Positions 5,867-15,010 of a stretch of DNA of 33,291 bases are shown piece by piece (positions within the stretch are counted from its first letter, which is position 1; each line of letters opens with the position of its first letter). The DNA lies in contig JBFWQQ010000010.1 in assembly GCA_050249355.1 (NCBI GenBank), positions 1 through 33,291 of the forward strand, written 5' to 3'. The stretch comes from CAZAQK01 sp050249355. Its GTDB lineage: Bacteria > Pseudomonadota > Alphaproteobacteria > Rickettsiales > SXRF01. The notes below the pieces were generated by a model. The model searched no databases. It was not told the origin of the DNA and was given only the letters and a program-made list of their open reading frames with translations. The position numbers were made by a program, and so were the translations under genes.

Positions 5867-8782
5867 TTATGATTCGATAATATCAATGTAGTGCGCATGC
5901 ACCTGCTTTTCAACCGCCAGCAGGTGCTGTTTAAGCGATTCGAAATCCGGTTGCCTGAGTTGTTCTACCATCTGCTTTTTCAGGCCTTGCGGTGCGGTTT
6001 CCTCGTCGAAACGCTCTGTATAACACAGCCGCAATGTTTGAAAAATATGGCTGACGAACTGCTCGGCCTCTAACAATTGATTGCCACGTAACTCATCCAG
6101 ATAGTGCATATCCATCAGCCATTTGATTATGCCAGAGGTGCTACCCGGAAACGGCGGCGCGCTGTTCGGTGCATTGAGCAGCAACAGGTATTGCGCAATG
6201 AAATCGAGATCGACCAGCCCGCCGCGCACATATTTTATATCCCACGGATTCTGGCTCCCATACTCCTTATCGATACGGCTGCGCATGTCCTGCACGTGCT
6301 TTTTCAGGCGGGCGGGGTCACGCTTCTTGGTTAGTTGTTTGCGGACAAAACCAGTGAGCTCCAGCCGCATCGCATCATCGCCGATGATCGGGCGGGCTTT
6401 GGTGAGCGCCATATATTCGAATGTCCACGCCGAGTCCTTGAAATAAGCCTGCAATGCGGTGACACTTACGGCCAGCAATCCCTTGCCGCCGGACGGGCGC
6501 AGGCGGGTGTCGACCTCGTACAGGCGGCCATGCCGCGCCATGCCGGTGATAGCGGTGAGCAGGCGCTGGGCAAAGCGATTGTAGTAAACACTAGCAGACA
6601 GTTCCTTGTCGCCATCGGAAAGCATGTCCTCGTCGGCGGCGTCGTATACAAATATCAGGTCGATGTCGGAACTGAATGTCATTTCCCGGCTGCCCAGCTT
6701 GCCTAGCGCGAGCACGCCGAACCGACTGCTTTCGACCTTGCCGGAACGTTCCTCAAACTCGCGCATGGTAACCTGGCAGGTATACTGGATGGTCACCTCC
6801 GCCAGATCGGACAGGAATTGTCCGGCCTGCGCGGCATTGATCATGTGTTTCATGAACTGTACGCCGGCCTGGAATTGTTTTTCGTTGCGGAATTGGCGCA
6901 CCCGATCCATGCGTTCTTCATAATCATTGGCAAGGCTGACCAGTTCGCCCATCTGCTCAAATAGCAATTCTTTATCCGGCAGGTCTTCGTAGAAATCATC
7001 ATACAGTACAATATCCAGAAGCGCCGGAGTACGGCTGAGCTGTTCGGATAGCGAAGGCGCGCTACCCAGTATGTTGGCAATCAACTCAAGCAGTTGCGGG
7101 TTGATATTAAATAGAGAAAACAGTTGAACACCGGCGGGTAAGTTCCTGAGAAAGTCGTGGAAACGTAAAAGCGCCGCATCCGGGTTTGCCGTTTCTGCGA
7201 GCCGCGACAGCAGCGTCGGCATCAGCTCGGTGAGTAGTTCCCGGGCCTGTTTGGTGCGGGTGGCGCGGCAGGAACCGTGGTGCCAGCCCATGACCACTTC
7301 AGATACCGTTTCTGGCTGGCTGAAGCCCATGCGCGACAATGTCTGGATGGTTTCCGGGTCGTGGCTGACCCCGGTGAACACAAGATTTCCGTCGGTGCTG
7401 AGTTTATCGGCGCCTTTAAAAGACAGTGCATAAATATCGTGCACCGCACGGGTATGATGCAGGAATTGCCCTTCCAGTTCGTCCACCGAGGCATATCCCA
7501 TGAAACCGGCGATCTGGCCGAGGGCCTCGTCATCGGTGGGCACCGTATGGGTCTGGTTGTCGTTGACCATCTGCAGGCGATGTTCCAGGGTGCGCAGGAA
7601 CACGTATGCCTGCACCATCACCTGATGAATATCTTCATCGATCAGCCCAAGCTCATGCAATACTTTAAGCGTGGCGCATGTCGCCTTCGTACGAAGCGAT
7701 TTTTCGCGACCGCCCCATATCAGTTGGAATATGTGCACATAAAATTCGATCTCGCGGATACCTCCCACCCCGATCTTGACGTTGTGGCCGCGCATATGGA
7801 TGCTGGCATTCTTGCGGCTATCCATCTGGCGTTTGATGGATTGGATATCGTTGATCGAGGCAAAATCAAGGCTGCGCCGCCACATGAAAGGTGCCAACCG
7901 TTCGAGAAATACTCTGCCTGCTTCCATATCCCCGGCTATGGGCCGGGCTTTGATCATGGCCGCGCGTTCCCAGTTCTGGCCTACGCTTTCGTAATAAATG
8001 AACGCTGCTTCAGTGGTGATCGCAGGTGGTGTAGATGCCGGGTCAGGGCGCAGGCGCAGGTCGGTACGGAATACATATCCCTCGGCGGTACGATCCTGCA
8101 TGATATTCACCAGATCTTGCGCCAGCCGGTTCATGAAATGTTGCTCGGTCTGGCGCCCTTTATAGTTCAGGCGGTTTTTGCGAAAAAAAATGATCAGGTC
8201 GATATCGCTGGAGTAGTTAAGCTCGTGCCCGCCCAACTTGCCCATACCCAGTATGATGATGCCGCTGCCTGCGGCAGAATGCGCCGTATCCGCCAGCTCT
8301 ATTTCGCCGCGCCGGCTGGCGTTCAGCAATATATGTTCCACACTGTGCTGCAGGGCTTTTTCAGCAAATTCGGACAAGGCCAGCGTAACTTTTTCCAGCG
8401 GCCATTCTTCGGTGATATCGGCAATGGCGGTAAGCAGGGCCACCTTGCGTTTGGCCATGCGCAACTGGTGTTTGAGCTGGATAAATTTATTATCCGTATG
8501 TTCCAGTGGCACGATATGCCGCAAAATATCTGCAAAACAAGCCTCGGCCCCCTGGGTGGCGACGGCGTGCACAACATCCGGATGCGTCAACGCTAACGTA
8601 GTAAGGTACGGAGAATAATTAAAAAAACTCTCCAGCGCGGCATTATCTGACTGACTGCCGATCCATTCGGCGATAGATTCGTACCCGGGCTTCTGTGCTA
8701 GCGCATTCCAGCGTTGCCATCCTAACTCCCGCGAGCTCTCAGACGAACGAGGCAATGGAGGTTTCTGAGGAAAATGATGCAT
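5867..8782 (-). CDS. glnE: Bifunctional glutamine synthetase adenylyltransferase / adenylyl-removing enzyme
   Basis: GlnE adds AMP to, and removes it from, glutamine synthetase in response to PII and glutamine, so it tunes nitrogen assimilation. At 971 residues it has the normal family length. It shows both nucleotidyltransferase domains: the N-terminal removing domain with GMGKLGGHELNYSSDIDLI (179-197), and the C-terminal adenylylating domain with LGKLGSREMTFSSDIDLIF at about 690-710. Each has the paired aspartates of the GS-x10-DxD type. Helical PII-sensing/linker segments follow each domain (for example VGGIREIEFYVH and GGLVDLDFIAQYL). The ATG at 8782 has only a weak AAGAAG upstream. It is the first gene of a likely glnE-bcp operon and divergent from the AsmA-like gene, with 78 bp between them. 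Confidence 0.97.
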   Translation of the reverse strand: MHHFPQKPPLPRSSESSRELGWQRWNALAQKPGYESIAEWIGSQSDNAALESFFNYSPYLTTLALTHPDVVHAVATQGAEACFADILRHIVPLEHTDNKFIQLKHQLRMAKRKVALLTAIADITEEWPLEKVTLALSEFAEKALQHSVEHILLNASRRGEIELADTAHSAAGSGIIILGMGKLGGHELNYSSDIDLIIFFRKNRLNYKGRQTEQHFMNRLAQDLVNIMQDRTAEGYVFRTDLRLRPDPASTPPAITTEAAFIYYESVGQNWERAAMIKARPIAGDMEAGRVFLERLAPFMWRRSLDFASINDIQSIKRQMDSRKNASIHMRGHNVKIGVGGIREIEFYVHIFQLIWGGREKSLRTKATCATLKVLHELGLIDEDIHQVMVQAYVFLRTLEHRLQMVNDNQTHTVPTDDEALGQIAGFMGYASVDELEGQFLHHTRAVHDIYALSFKGADKLSTDGNLVFTGVSHDPETIQTLSRMGFSQPETVSEVVMGWHHGSCRATRTKQARELLTELMPTLLSRLAETANPDAALLRFHDFLRNLPAGVQLFSLFNINPQLLELIANILGSAPSLSEQLSRTPALLDIVLYDDFYEDLPDKELLFEQMGELVSLANDYEERMDRVRQFRNEKQFQAGVQFMKHMINAAQAGQFLSDLAEVTIQYTCQVTMREFEERSGKVESSRFGVLALGKLGSREMTFSSDIDLIFVYDAADEDMLSDGDKELSASVYYNRFAQRLLTAITGMARHGRLYEVDTRLRPSGGKGLLAVSVTALQAYFKDSAWTFEYMALTKARPIIGDDAMRLELTGFVRKQLTKKRDPARLKKHVQDMRSRIDKEYGSQNPWDIKYVRGGLVDLDFIAQYLLLLNAPNSAPPFPGSTSGIIKWLMDMHYLDELRGNQLLEAEQFVSHIFQTLRLCYTERFDEETAPQGLKKQMVEQLRQPDFESLKQHLLAVEKQVHAHYIDIIES

Positions 8783-8860
8783 GTACTTCTTTTCGTTTTT
8801 TTAACTAATATACGATGAATTATCGAATTACATTATTTTTCCTGCGGGTAATATAACCTT

Positions 8861-11800
8861 ATGTCCTCTTGGTCTCGTTTGATGCGGTGTGGTTTTGGCC
8901 TGGGGCTTGGTATCGTTATTGTGATACTCGCGTTGTTCAATACGCTGCTCATTTGGGTGGCCACCGGCCCGCGCGTGTTAGATGAATATACGCCCTATAT
9001 CGAGCAGTCGCTTTCCTCTATTGACGGCAGTTATCACGTAAAGATTGGCCAGACCGTACTGATATGGGATGGCTGGCGTAATCCCATTGATATCAAACTG
9101 CGTGATGTGGAAGTTCGTAATCAGGCTGGCGCAGTGTTCTCTGAATTTCCAGATGTGTCGCTAGGCATCGACCTGCCATCATTATTATTTGGGAATGTCC
9201 GTCCGGCCAGCCTTACCATACGCAAGCCGACCATCCGCCTGCACCAGCAGGCAGATTATTCCATCGGTATCGGCTACCCGGCAGCAGAGCCCGTGGAGGA
9301 GGACAATACCGCTACCATCGCCCCGGAGTCGGTCATCTACAGTCTGTTTTACGATCAGCAGGGCAATTTTTCACGCATGCGGCATCTGCGTATCCTGGAT
9401 GCAACCATTCGCATCACGAACCCTAAGTGGCAGGAATTTTTTACAGCACGTAACGCCGAGCTGAGTTTTACTAAGAATAACCAGGATATAATCGACATCA
9501 AGACAGTAAGTCATATTCGCTATGGTTCGCGCGATACCAGAATATCCGGCGTTATGCAGCTACCGGGTAATGTCAAAATAATTGAGGGGGGCTTCAAGTT
9601 TGATGAGGTCATACTGGCCGAGCTGGAACAATTATTTACCGGAGGTAAGGATTTAGAAAAGTTCACCATGCCGATAGGTGGAACGATACAATTCAGTCTG
9701 GATACCATCCAGCGTAAAATCATGCAGTTAGGATTTCAGATAGCAGCCGGACAAGGCCAGTTTGAGCATACATCCCTTGGTGGGGCCATTCGCTTTGATA
9801 ATATGGAAGTGCGTGGTGAACTGGTAGATGACTTAAATAAGATAAAGATCCAGCAGCTGTCGGGCGACCTGAACGGCATGCAGATCAGGGTATCCGGAGA
9901 GGCATCGCTCCAAACGCCATTTTCGATCCAGGGCATGGCCGAGCTTGAGCATGCCGACGCCTCGGACGTGCAGTTGTTATGGCCCCCGGAACTTGCACCG
10001 GTTTCACGCGCATGGGTGCTGGATAATATCACACCGGCCGATATCCCGTTGGCCCGGGTGGCCGTGAATATCAAACCCGGAGACCTTGATCTTCCGGTAT
10101 TACCGCGTGAAGCGATCGACTCCGAGATACACATAAAGAATGCCACGATCAAATACCTTCCAGAACATCCACCCGTCTCCCGGCTGATCGCAACTATCAA
10201 GATCGATTCGGTCGGGCTGGCGGCGGCTGTGGAAAGCGCACAGTTTTTAAAAGACACTACGCTTAGCAACGGTGAAGTACTGATACCAGACCTGAATGCA
10301 GACAACCCTCGTATAACCGTGAGCCTGAATTCGAACGGCTCCGCCAGCGATGCCGTGAAACTGTTGGAATTGCCACGGCTGGAACATGCGAAACGCCTGG
10401 GCCTTTCGCAGGCGATGCAAGGAAAGGTTTCGGCGAAAGCCACGGTTGGGTTTGATTTTTATGCGCCCCGCGATACCCAGGGAAACTTGCTGGCAGATGA
10501 CAATATCAGCTACGACATAACGACGCAGCTTGAAGATATCTCGCAATCCGGGCTCATGCAGCGTTTCAATCTCAGCAAGTGTTCCGGTACCATGCATGTT
10601 GAAAATGGCAGCCTTACATTTCAAGGCAGCGGCACGGTCAATGGCGCCTCGGTCAAATCGGCGGATGTGCGTTACCTGTTCACCCCGCAGGATGGACTAG
10701 ATACGTTCGTGAAACTGGATGTGCGCGCGCCCGTTGCAAGCTTGCCGCAACTGGGATATCCCAAACCCGAATTTCTGGATGGCAGCATTGCGGGTATGGC
10801 GGAAATGGAGCAGGGGCCCGACAGGCAGACAGTGACTGCCAACATCAACCTGACCGATACCGATATTATGGATAACGCACTGCGTTGGATCAAACCGGCA
10901 GGAACCCCTGCATCACTCGATATCCAGACATTCAAACAGGATGGCAAACTGACCATCCCCTCGTTCCACCTTAAGGGGCCAGGAGCAGATATAAGCGGGC
11001 TTATATCCTTGAATGATGCGCTGACCGATATCACCACACTGGAGCTTACATCCTCCAGCTTCGGACCGAACAAAATACAAAAACTCCATTATGCGAAAGA
11101 CCCCGAATCCTTCGTTCTGGATGTACAGGCCAGCCATATGGATCTGTCACAACATCTGAAGGCCAATAAGGAGGGTGGCGGGTTTTCTTTTCAGGATTTC
11201 CCCGCAGCGCAGCTAAATGCCAGCATCAAAACGCTGGTGCTGGATGAGAATGCGCCGGTAATAGATTTTAAGGCAGCAATGAAATGTAGCACCATGCGCT
11301 GCGAATCGGCAGAAGTGAAGGGTAAAACCAATGATGTGCCGTTTGAATTTCGTATATTGCGCAACCCTAATGGCAAGCGCCAGCTATCATTCCACGGCGC
11401 TAATGCCGGACTGTTCCTGAAAGCCATGGGTATATATGACGGTATGCAAGATGGGCTGCTTACCATATCCGGAAATTTTGACGATGAGGGTGAAACGCGC
11501 AGCCAACTTGCGGGTAGGCTGGTGATCGGCAATTTCGTACTCAATGACGCGCCAGTGCTGGCAAAAATATTATCACTGGCCTCGTTCACCGGATTCATTG
11601 ATACGCTGCAGGGTAATGGAATCGCTTTCAAACAGATGTCTGTTCCGTTCACACTGGAAAATGATGTGATCACGCTTAAAGATGCAAAGGCAGCTGGACC
11701 TGCCATGGGCATTACCGTCGATGGCACCATTACTATGCCGCATGTTGTGCTTGATCTCAGCGGTACGGTGGTACCATCCTACACGGTCAATAGCGGCGTC

Positions 11801-12022
11801 GGGCAGGTGCCGATCGTGGGGCCGCTTCTTACCGGCGGCAAGGATCAGGGCGTGTTCGCGGCGCGCTACAGCGTAAAAGATTCCTACAAAGATCCGCAGG
11901 TCAGTGTGAACCCGCTATCCATACTGGCGCCGGGGTTCCTGCGTAACCTGTTCGATATATTCGAGGACACGGATAAAAAGAAATCCGAAAAGGTCTATCC
12001 CGGCGATCCTTCAGTGCCGTAA
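8861..12022 (+). CDS. Large AsmA-like/YhdP-type protein (DUF3971 and AsmA C-terminal domain)
   Basis: This is a 1053-residue protein with a single N-terminal membrane anchor (about residues 10-33, FGLGLGIVIVILALFNTLLI) and a very long periplasmic part of repeated beta-strand-rich segments, typical of the AsmA/TamB/YhdP superfamily. The C-terminal part (VDGTITMPHVVLDLSGTVVP, then GPLLTGGKDQGVFAARYSV and VNPLSILAPGFLRNLFDIF) is the conserved AsmA-like C-terminal region. By analogy with YhdP it may bridge the envelope and carry phospholipids to the outer membrane. This role is inferred from the family. A second, shorter AsmA protein lies at 22656-24746. The gene runs divergently from glnE and ends 6 bp before the tyrS stop. 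Confidence 0.85.
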   Translation: MSSWSRLMRCGFGLGLGIVIVILALFNTLLIWVATGPRVLDEYTPYIEQSLSSIDGSYHVKIGQTVLIWDGWRNPIDIKLRDVEVRNQAGAVFSEFPDVSLGIDLPSLLFGNVRPASLTIRKPTIRLHQQADYSIGIGYPAAEPVEEDNTATIAPESVIYSLFYDQQGNFSRMRHLRILDATIRITNPKWQEFFTARNAELSFTKNNQDIIDIKTVSHIRYGSRDTRISGVMQLPGNVKIIEGGFKFDEVILAELEQLFTGGKDLEKFTMPIGGTIQFSLDTIQRKIMQLGFQIAAGQGQFEHTSLGGAIRFDNMEVRGELVDDLNKIKIQQLSGDLNGMQIRVSGEASLQTPFSIQGMAELEHADASDVQLLWPPELAPVSRAWVLDNITPADIPLARVAVNIKPGDLDLPVLPREAIDSEIHIKNATIKYLPEHPPVSRLIATIKIDSVGLAAAVESAQFLKDTTLSNGEVLIPDLNADNPRITVSLNSNGSASDAVKLLELPRLEHAKRLGLSQAMQGKVSAKATVGFDFYAPRDTQGNLLADDNISYDITTQLEDISQSGLMQRFNLSKCSGTMHVENGSLTFQGSGTVNGASVKSADVRYLFTPQDGLDTFVKLDVRAPVASLPQLGYPKPEFLDGSIAGMAEMEQGPDRQTVTANINLTDTDIMDNALRWIKPAGTPASLDIQTFKQDGKLTIPSFHLKGPGADISGLISLNDALTDITTLELTSSSFGPNKIQKLHYAKDPESFVLDVQASHMDLSQHLKANKEGGGFSFQDFPAAQLNASIKTLVLDENAPVIDFKAAMKCSTMRCESAEVKGKTNDVPFEFRILRNPNGKRQLSFHGANAGLFLKAMGIYDGMQDGLLTISGNFDDEGETRSQLAGRLVIGNFVLNDAPVLAKILSLASFTGFIDTLQGNGIAFKQMSVPFTLENDVITLKDAKAAGPAMGITVDGTITMPHVVLDLSGTVVPSYTVNSGVGQVPIVGPLLTGGKDQGVFAARYSVKDSYKDPQVSVNPLSILAPGFLRNLFDIFEDTDKKKSEKVYPGDPSVP

Positions 12023-12028
12023 CGCCTG

Positions 12029-13429
12029 CTAGCTTAGCTTTACGATCAGGTGTTTCTTCTTGCCGGAGGAAAGTTTCAGCTGGCCATTATGGAAATGGTT
12101 GTGGCCCACCAGATCATTTTCGTCCTCGATCTTCTGATCGTTCAGACGGGCACCGCCACCGCGAATCAGGCGGCGCGCTTCGCCACCGGACTTAGCCATG
12201 CCTGAAATGCGCAACATCTCATAGGCAGGCAATCCCTTGCCAAGCTCGGATTCGGGCATTTCATATACCGGCGTGTCCTTGCCGCTTTTGCCTTCTTCGA
12301 ATACCTTCTTGGCGGTTTCGGCTGCCTGCCGTGCCGCACGGTCACCATGCGCCAGCTTGGTGCACTCGGTAGCCAGCACTTTTTTAGCGTCATTGATATC
12401 GGCGCCTTTGAGGGCTTCGAGTTTTTCAATTTCTTTTATGGGTAGTTCGGTGAACAGCCGCAGGAAACGGCCCACATCGGCATCCTCGGTATTACGCCAG
12501 AATTGCCAGTATTCATAGGCAGGCAACAATTCCTTATTCAGCCATACGGCTCCGGTAGCGGTCTTGCCCATTTTTTCACCGGCTGCCGTGGTCAGCAGCG
12601 GCGTGGTCATACCGAACAGGTCTTTGTCATTTGTCTGGCTGACATAGCGCATAAAGGCGCCCGGTGCATAATCGTCCGGGTCAGTGCGTTTGGACTGGAT
12701 GATCGGTTGCACTTCCAGCACCTTCAGGCCTTTCTTTTTCTTGCTGTCGATCTCCATCGGCTGGAAACGGTTCTCAGCATCCAGCCTGCGATGCAGGTCG
12801 ATACCCATCACGATGTTGCCCCACTGGTCGGAGCCGCCGATCTGCAACATGCAGCCGTAGCGCTTGTTCAGCTCCACAAAGTCATAGGCCTGCAGGATCA
12901 TGTAGTTAAATTCGAGGAAGCTCAGGTTCTGTTCACGCTCGAGCCGTAGCTTCACGCTATCCTGCGTCAGCATGCGGTTGACCGAAAAATGGCGGCCAAA
13001 GTTACGCATGAAATCGATATAGTTGAGGTCTTTCAACCAGTCGTCGTTATTGATGATGATGGCATCGGTCGCGCCGGTGCCGACCGTCAGGAAGCGCTCA
13101 ATGATCTTCTGAATGGATTCGGCGTTGCTGGTGATGGTTTCCGGCTGGATCAGCTTGCGGGTTTCGTCCTTGCCCGAAGGATCACCCACCTTGGTAGTGC
13201 CGCCGCCCAGAAGTACGATAGGCTTGTGGCCGGTCTTTTGCAGCCAGCGCAATGCCATCAGCTGGATCAGGCTGCCCACATGCAAGCTGGCCGCCGTGCA
13301 ATCAAAGCCGATATAGGCGCTGGTGCGTTCTTTTTTCAGGCGGCGATCCAGCGCTTCGTCGTTGGTGCACTGGTGTATGAAACCGCGCTCCCGCATGATC
13401 TGCAGGAATTCGGATTTGTATTCTGCCAT
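12029..13429 (-). CDS. tyrS: Tyrosyl-tRNA synthetase with a ~50-residue insertion
   Basis: TyrS charges tRNA-Tyr with tyrosine. It is a class I synthetase with the HIGH-type HVGS at 50-53, the tyrosine site GSDQWGN at 199-205, the KMSKS-type KMGKT at 286-290, and an S4 RNA-binding domain from about 402 to the end (EARRLIRGGGARLNDQKIED). The length of 466 exceeds the usual ~417. The extra part is a lysine-rich, charged segment of about 50 residues (219-268; bases 12626-12775) between DLHRRLDA and KDLFGMTTPL, which are adjacent in the E. coli and alphaproteobacterial enzymes as I remember them. Everything flanking it is intact, so the enzyme is probably active. A TAAGGA lies upstream of ATG 13429. 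Confidence 0.96.
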   Translation of the reverse strand: MAEYKSEFLQIMRERGFIHQCTNDEALDRRLKKERTSAYIGFDCTAASLHVGSLIQLMALRWLQKTGHKPIVLLGGGTTKVGDPSGKDETRKLIQPETITSNAESIQKIIERFLTVGTGATDAIIINNDDWLKDLNYIDFMRNFGRHFSVNRMLTQDSVKLRLEREQNLSFLEFNYMILQAYDFVELNKRYGCMLQIGGSDQWGNIVMGIDLHRRLDAENRFQPMEIDSKKKKGLKVLEVQPIIQSKRTDPDDYAPGAFMRYVSQTNDKDLFGMTTPLLTTAAGEKMGKTATGAVWLNKELLPAYEYWQFWRNTEDADVGRFLRLFTELPIKEIEKLEALKGADINDAKKVLATECTKLAHGDRAARQAAETAKKVFEEGKSGKDTPVYEMPESELGKGLPAYEMLRISGMAKSGGEARRLIRGGGARLNDQKIEDENDLVGHNHFHNGQLKLSSGKKKHLIVKLS

Positions 13430-13455
13430 AGCCGGGCGATCCTTAGGTTATGAAT

Positions 13456-13485
13456 TTGTTATTCTGTTATTAATCTATATATATT
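13456..13485 (+). promoter_or_regulatory. Candidate sigma-70 promoter for anmK
   Basis: TTGTTA (13456-13461), an 18-bp spacer and TATATT (13480-13485) lie in the 89-bp gap between the divergent tyrS and anmK starts. The expected transcription start near 13492 leaves a leader of about 27 bases with a good AGAAGGA ribosome-binding site before ATG 13519. The -35 match is only four of six bases. Confidence 0.4.
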
Positions 13486-13518
13486 ACGTTCTTATTAACA
13501 AAACCAAGAAGGAATGCA

Positions 13519-14622
13519 ATGGCAGCCGAAGAAAATGCAGTTTGGGCCCTGGGGCTGATGAGCGGCACCTCGCTGGATGGCATAGATGCCGCGCTGCTCA
13601 AGACCGACGGCGAGCATGTGTTCGATTTCGGGCCGTGGCTGACCCTGCCATTCGAAGATACCTTTAAGGATCGCCTGCGTGAAGCCGTCTATGGCCGTGG
13701 TGATATGCTATTGATTGAAAAAGAAATTACGGAAAAACATGCCGACGCGGTGAATATGCTGCTGCGCAAGGCCGATATGCGGGCCAGCGACGTGCATGTG
13801 ATCGGCATGCATGGCCAGACCGTGGCCCATAGGCCCGCCGAGGGCATGACATGGCAGATCGGCAATGGCGCGTTGTTGGCCGAGAAAACACGTATCGACG
13901 TCGTGTGCGACTTCCGTCGGCGCGATGTGGCGGCAGGCGGCGAGGGGGCACCGCTGGTGCCATTATTCCACGCCGCGCTGGCCTTGCGTATGCAGCTACC
14001 GATCGTGGTGCTGAATATCGGCGGCATTGCCAATGTCACATGGATAGGCCGTTCGGAATACAGCAGTGAAAAAATCACCTCGCTAGATATTCTGGCGTTC
14101 GATACCGGGCCGGGAAACGTGCTGCTCAATGAATGGGCATACAAGCACACCAAGCAATATTGCGACCTCGATGGCAAGCTGGCGCTGGCCGGCAAGGTGA
14201 ATGAGGCAGCATTGGCACAGATGCTGGACGATCCGTATTTTGCCAAGCATCCACCTAAATCGCTCGACCGCAATCACTTCGCTTTCGGGCCAGTGGAAAA
14301 ACTTACCGCCGAAGATGGCGCGGCTACCCTTACCGAACTGACCGTGGCAGCAGTGGAACGCGGCACCGAACATTTTCCGCTACCGGCCAGCCAATGGTTC
14401 GTTTCGGGCGGCGGGCGTCATAACCCGGCCATCATGCAGGTGCTGCAAAAGCGCTTCATGCAGGTGTATCCGGTGGAATCTCTGGGTTGGATCGGCGATG
14501 CGCTGGAGGCGCAGGCATTTGGATTTCTGGCGGTGCGCTCCCGCAAGGGGCTTGCACTTTCCCTGCCTACCACCACCGGAGCAATCCGCGCCGTTACCGG
14601 CGGGGCGTATTACCGAGCATGA
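13519..14622 (+). CDS. anmK: Anhydro-N-acetylmuramic acid kinase
   Basis: AnmK phosphorylates and opens 1,6-anhydro-MurNAc to MurNAc-6-phosphate in cell-wall recycling. The protein has 367 residues in the ASKHA kinase fold. It carries the ATP/phosphate loop GLMSGTSLDGIDA (12-24), VIGMHGQTVAHRP (about 94-106), FDTGPGN (194-200) with NEW following, and the adenosine-loop VSGGGRHNP near residue 296. AAGAAGGA six bases before the ATG supports the start. The 3' end overlaps the convergent unknown gene by 29 bp. Confidence 0.96.
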   Translation: MAAEENAVWALGLMSGTSLDGIDAALLKTDGEHVFDFGPWLTLPFEDTFKDRLREAVYGRGDMLLIEKEITEKHADAVNMLLRKADMRASDVHVIGMHGQTVAHRPAEGMTWQIGNGALLAEKTRIDVVCDFRRRDVAAGGEGAPLVPLFHAALALRMQLPIVVLNIGGIANVTWIGRSEYSSEKITSLDILAFDTGPGNVLLNEWAYKHTKQYCDLDGKLALAGKVNEAALAQMLDDPYFAKHPPKSLDRNHFAFGPVEKLTAEDGAATLTELTVAAVERGTEHFPLPASQWFVSGGGRHNPAIMQVLQKRFMQVYPVESLGWIGDALEAQAFGFLAVRSRKGLALSLPTTTGAIRAVTGGAYYRA

Positions 14623-15010
14623 GCGGGGGGTGCCTGCTTGTGCGGCCACGTATGGCTTCAGCAACAGAAGGATTTATTTCCCGGACAACTTCCAGTCCCC
14701 CAGATGTGATACCCTCTACCACCCATCGTTTCTGCTTATCCGAAAGACGCGGTAACAATTCCACTATACGTTCTTTTATTTGATCGGGATTGTCATCTGC
14801 CGTGAGCAGTTGATTGACATGCTCGATGGTATACGTATAACGCTGGCCATAACACACATCATGTACAAAAAGGCGGCCGTGTTCGGGATCATTGATGGCT
14901 TCTTTTAACGCCTTGCTGCGCCTTGGGTCTTTTGCGCCGCCAAAAATGTACAGCATATTCTCTGCACTCAGCGTGTCCCGGCCCCAATCTTCGTCGTTAT
15001 TATGCGACAT
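14594..15010 (-). CDS. Hypothetical protein coupled to hemA, 138 residues
   Basis: I do not recognise this protein. It is soluble and charged, with no signal peptide. Segments include ENMLYIFGGAKDPRRSKALK, GRLFVHDVCYGQRYTYTIEH and a helical region (DQIKERIVELLPRLSDKQKR), followed by a basic tail. Its ATG (15008-15010) lies inside the hemA 3' end, with an 11-bp overlap on the same strand, so translation is probably coupled to hemA. A role in heme supply or its control is a guess from context only. It also overlaps the 3' end of anmK by 29 bp on the other strand. Confidence 0.65.
   Translation of the reverse strand: MSHNNDEDWGRDTLSAENMLYIFGGAKDPRRSKALKEAINDPEHGRLFVHDVCYGQRYTYTIEHVNQLLTADDNPDQIKERIVELLPRLSDKQKRWVVEGITSGGLEVVREINPSVAEAIRGRTSRHPPLMLGNTPRR

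Noticed and set aside
7277..8596. 439-codon open frame opposite glnE
   Set aside because: It is fully antisense to the conserved N-terminal half of glnE, has no recognisable domain and resembles a codon-bias shadow.
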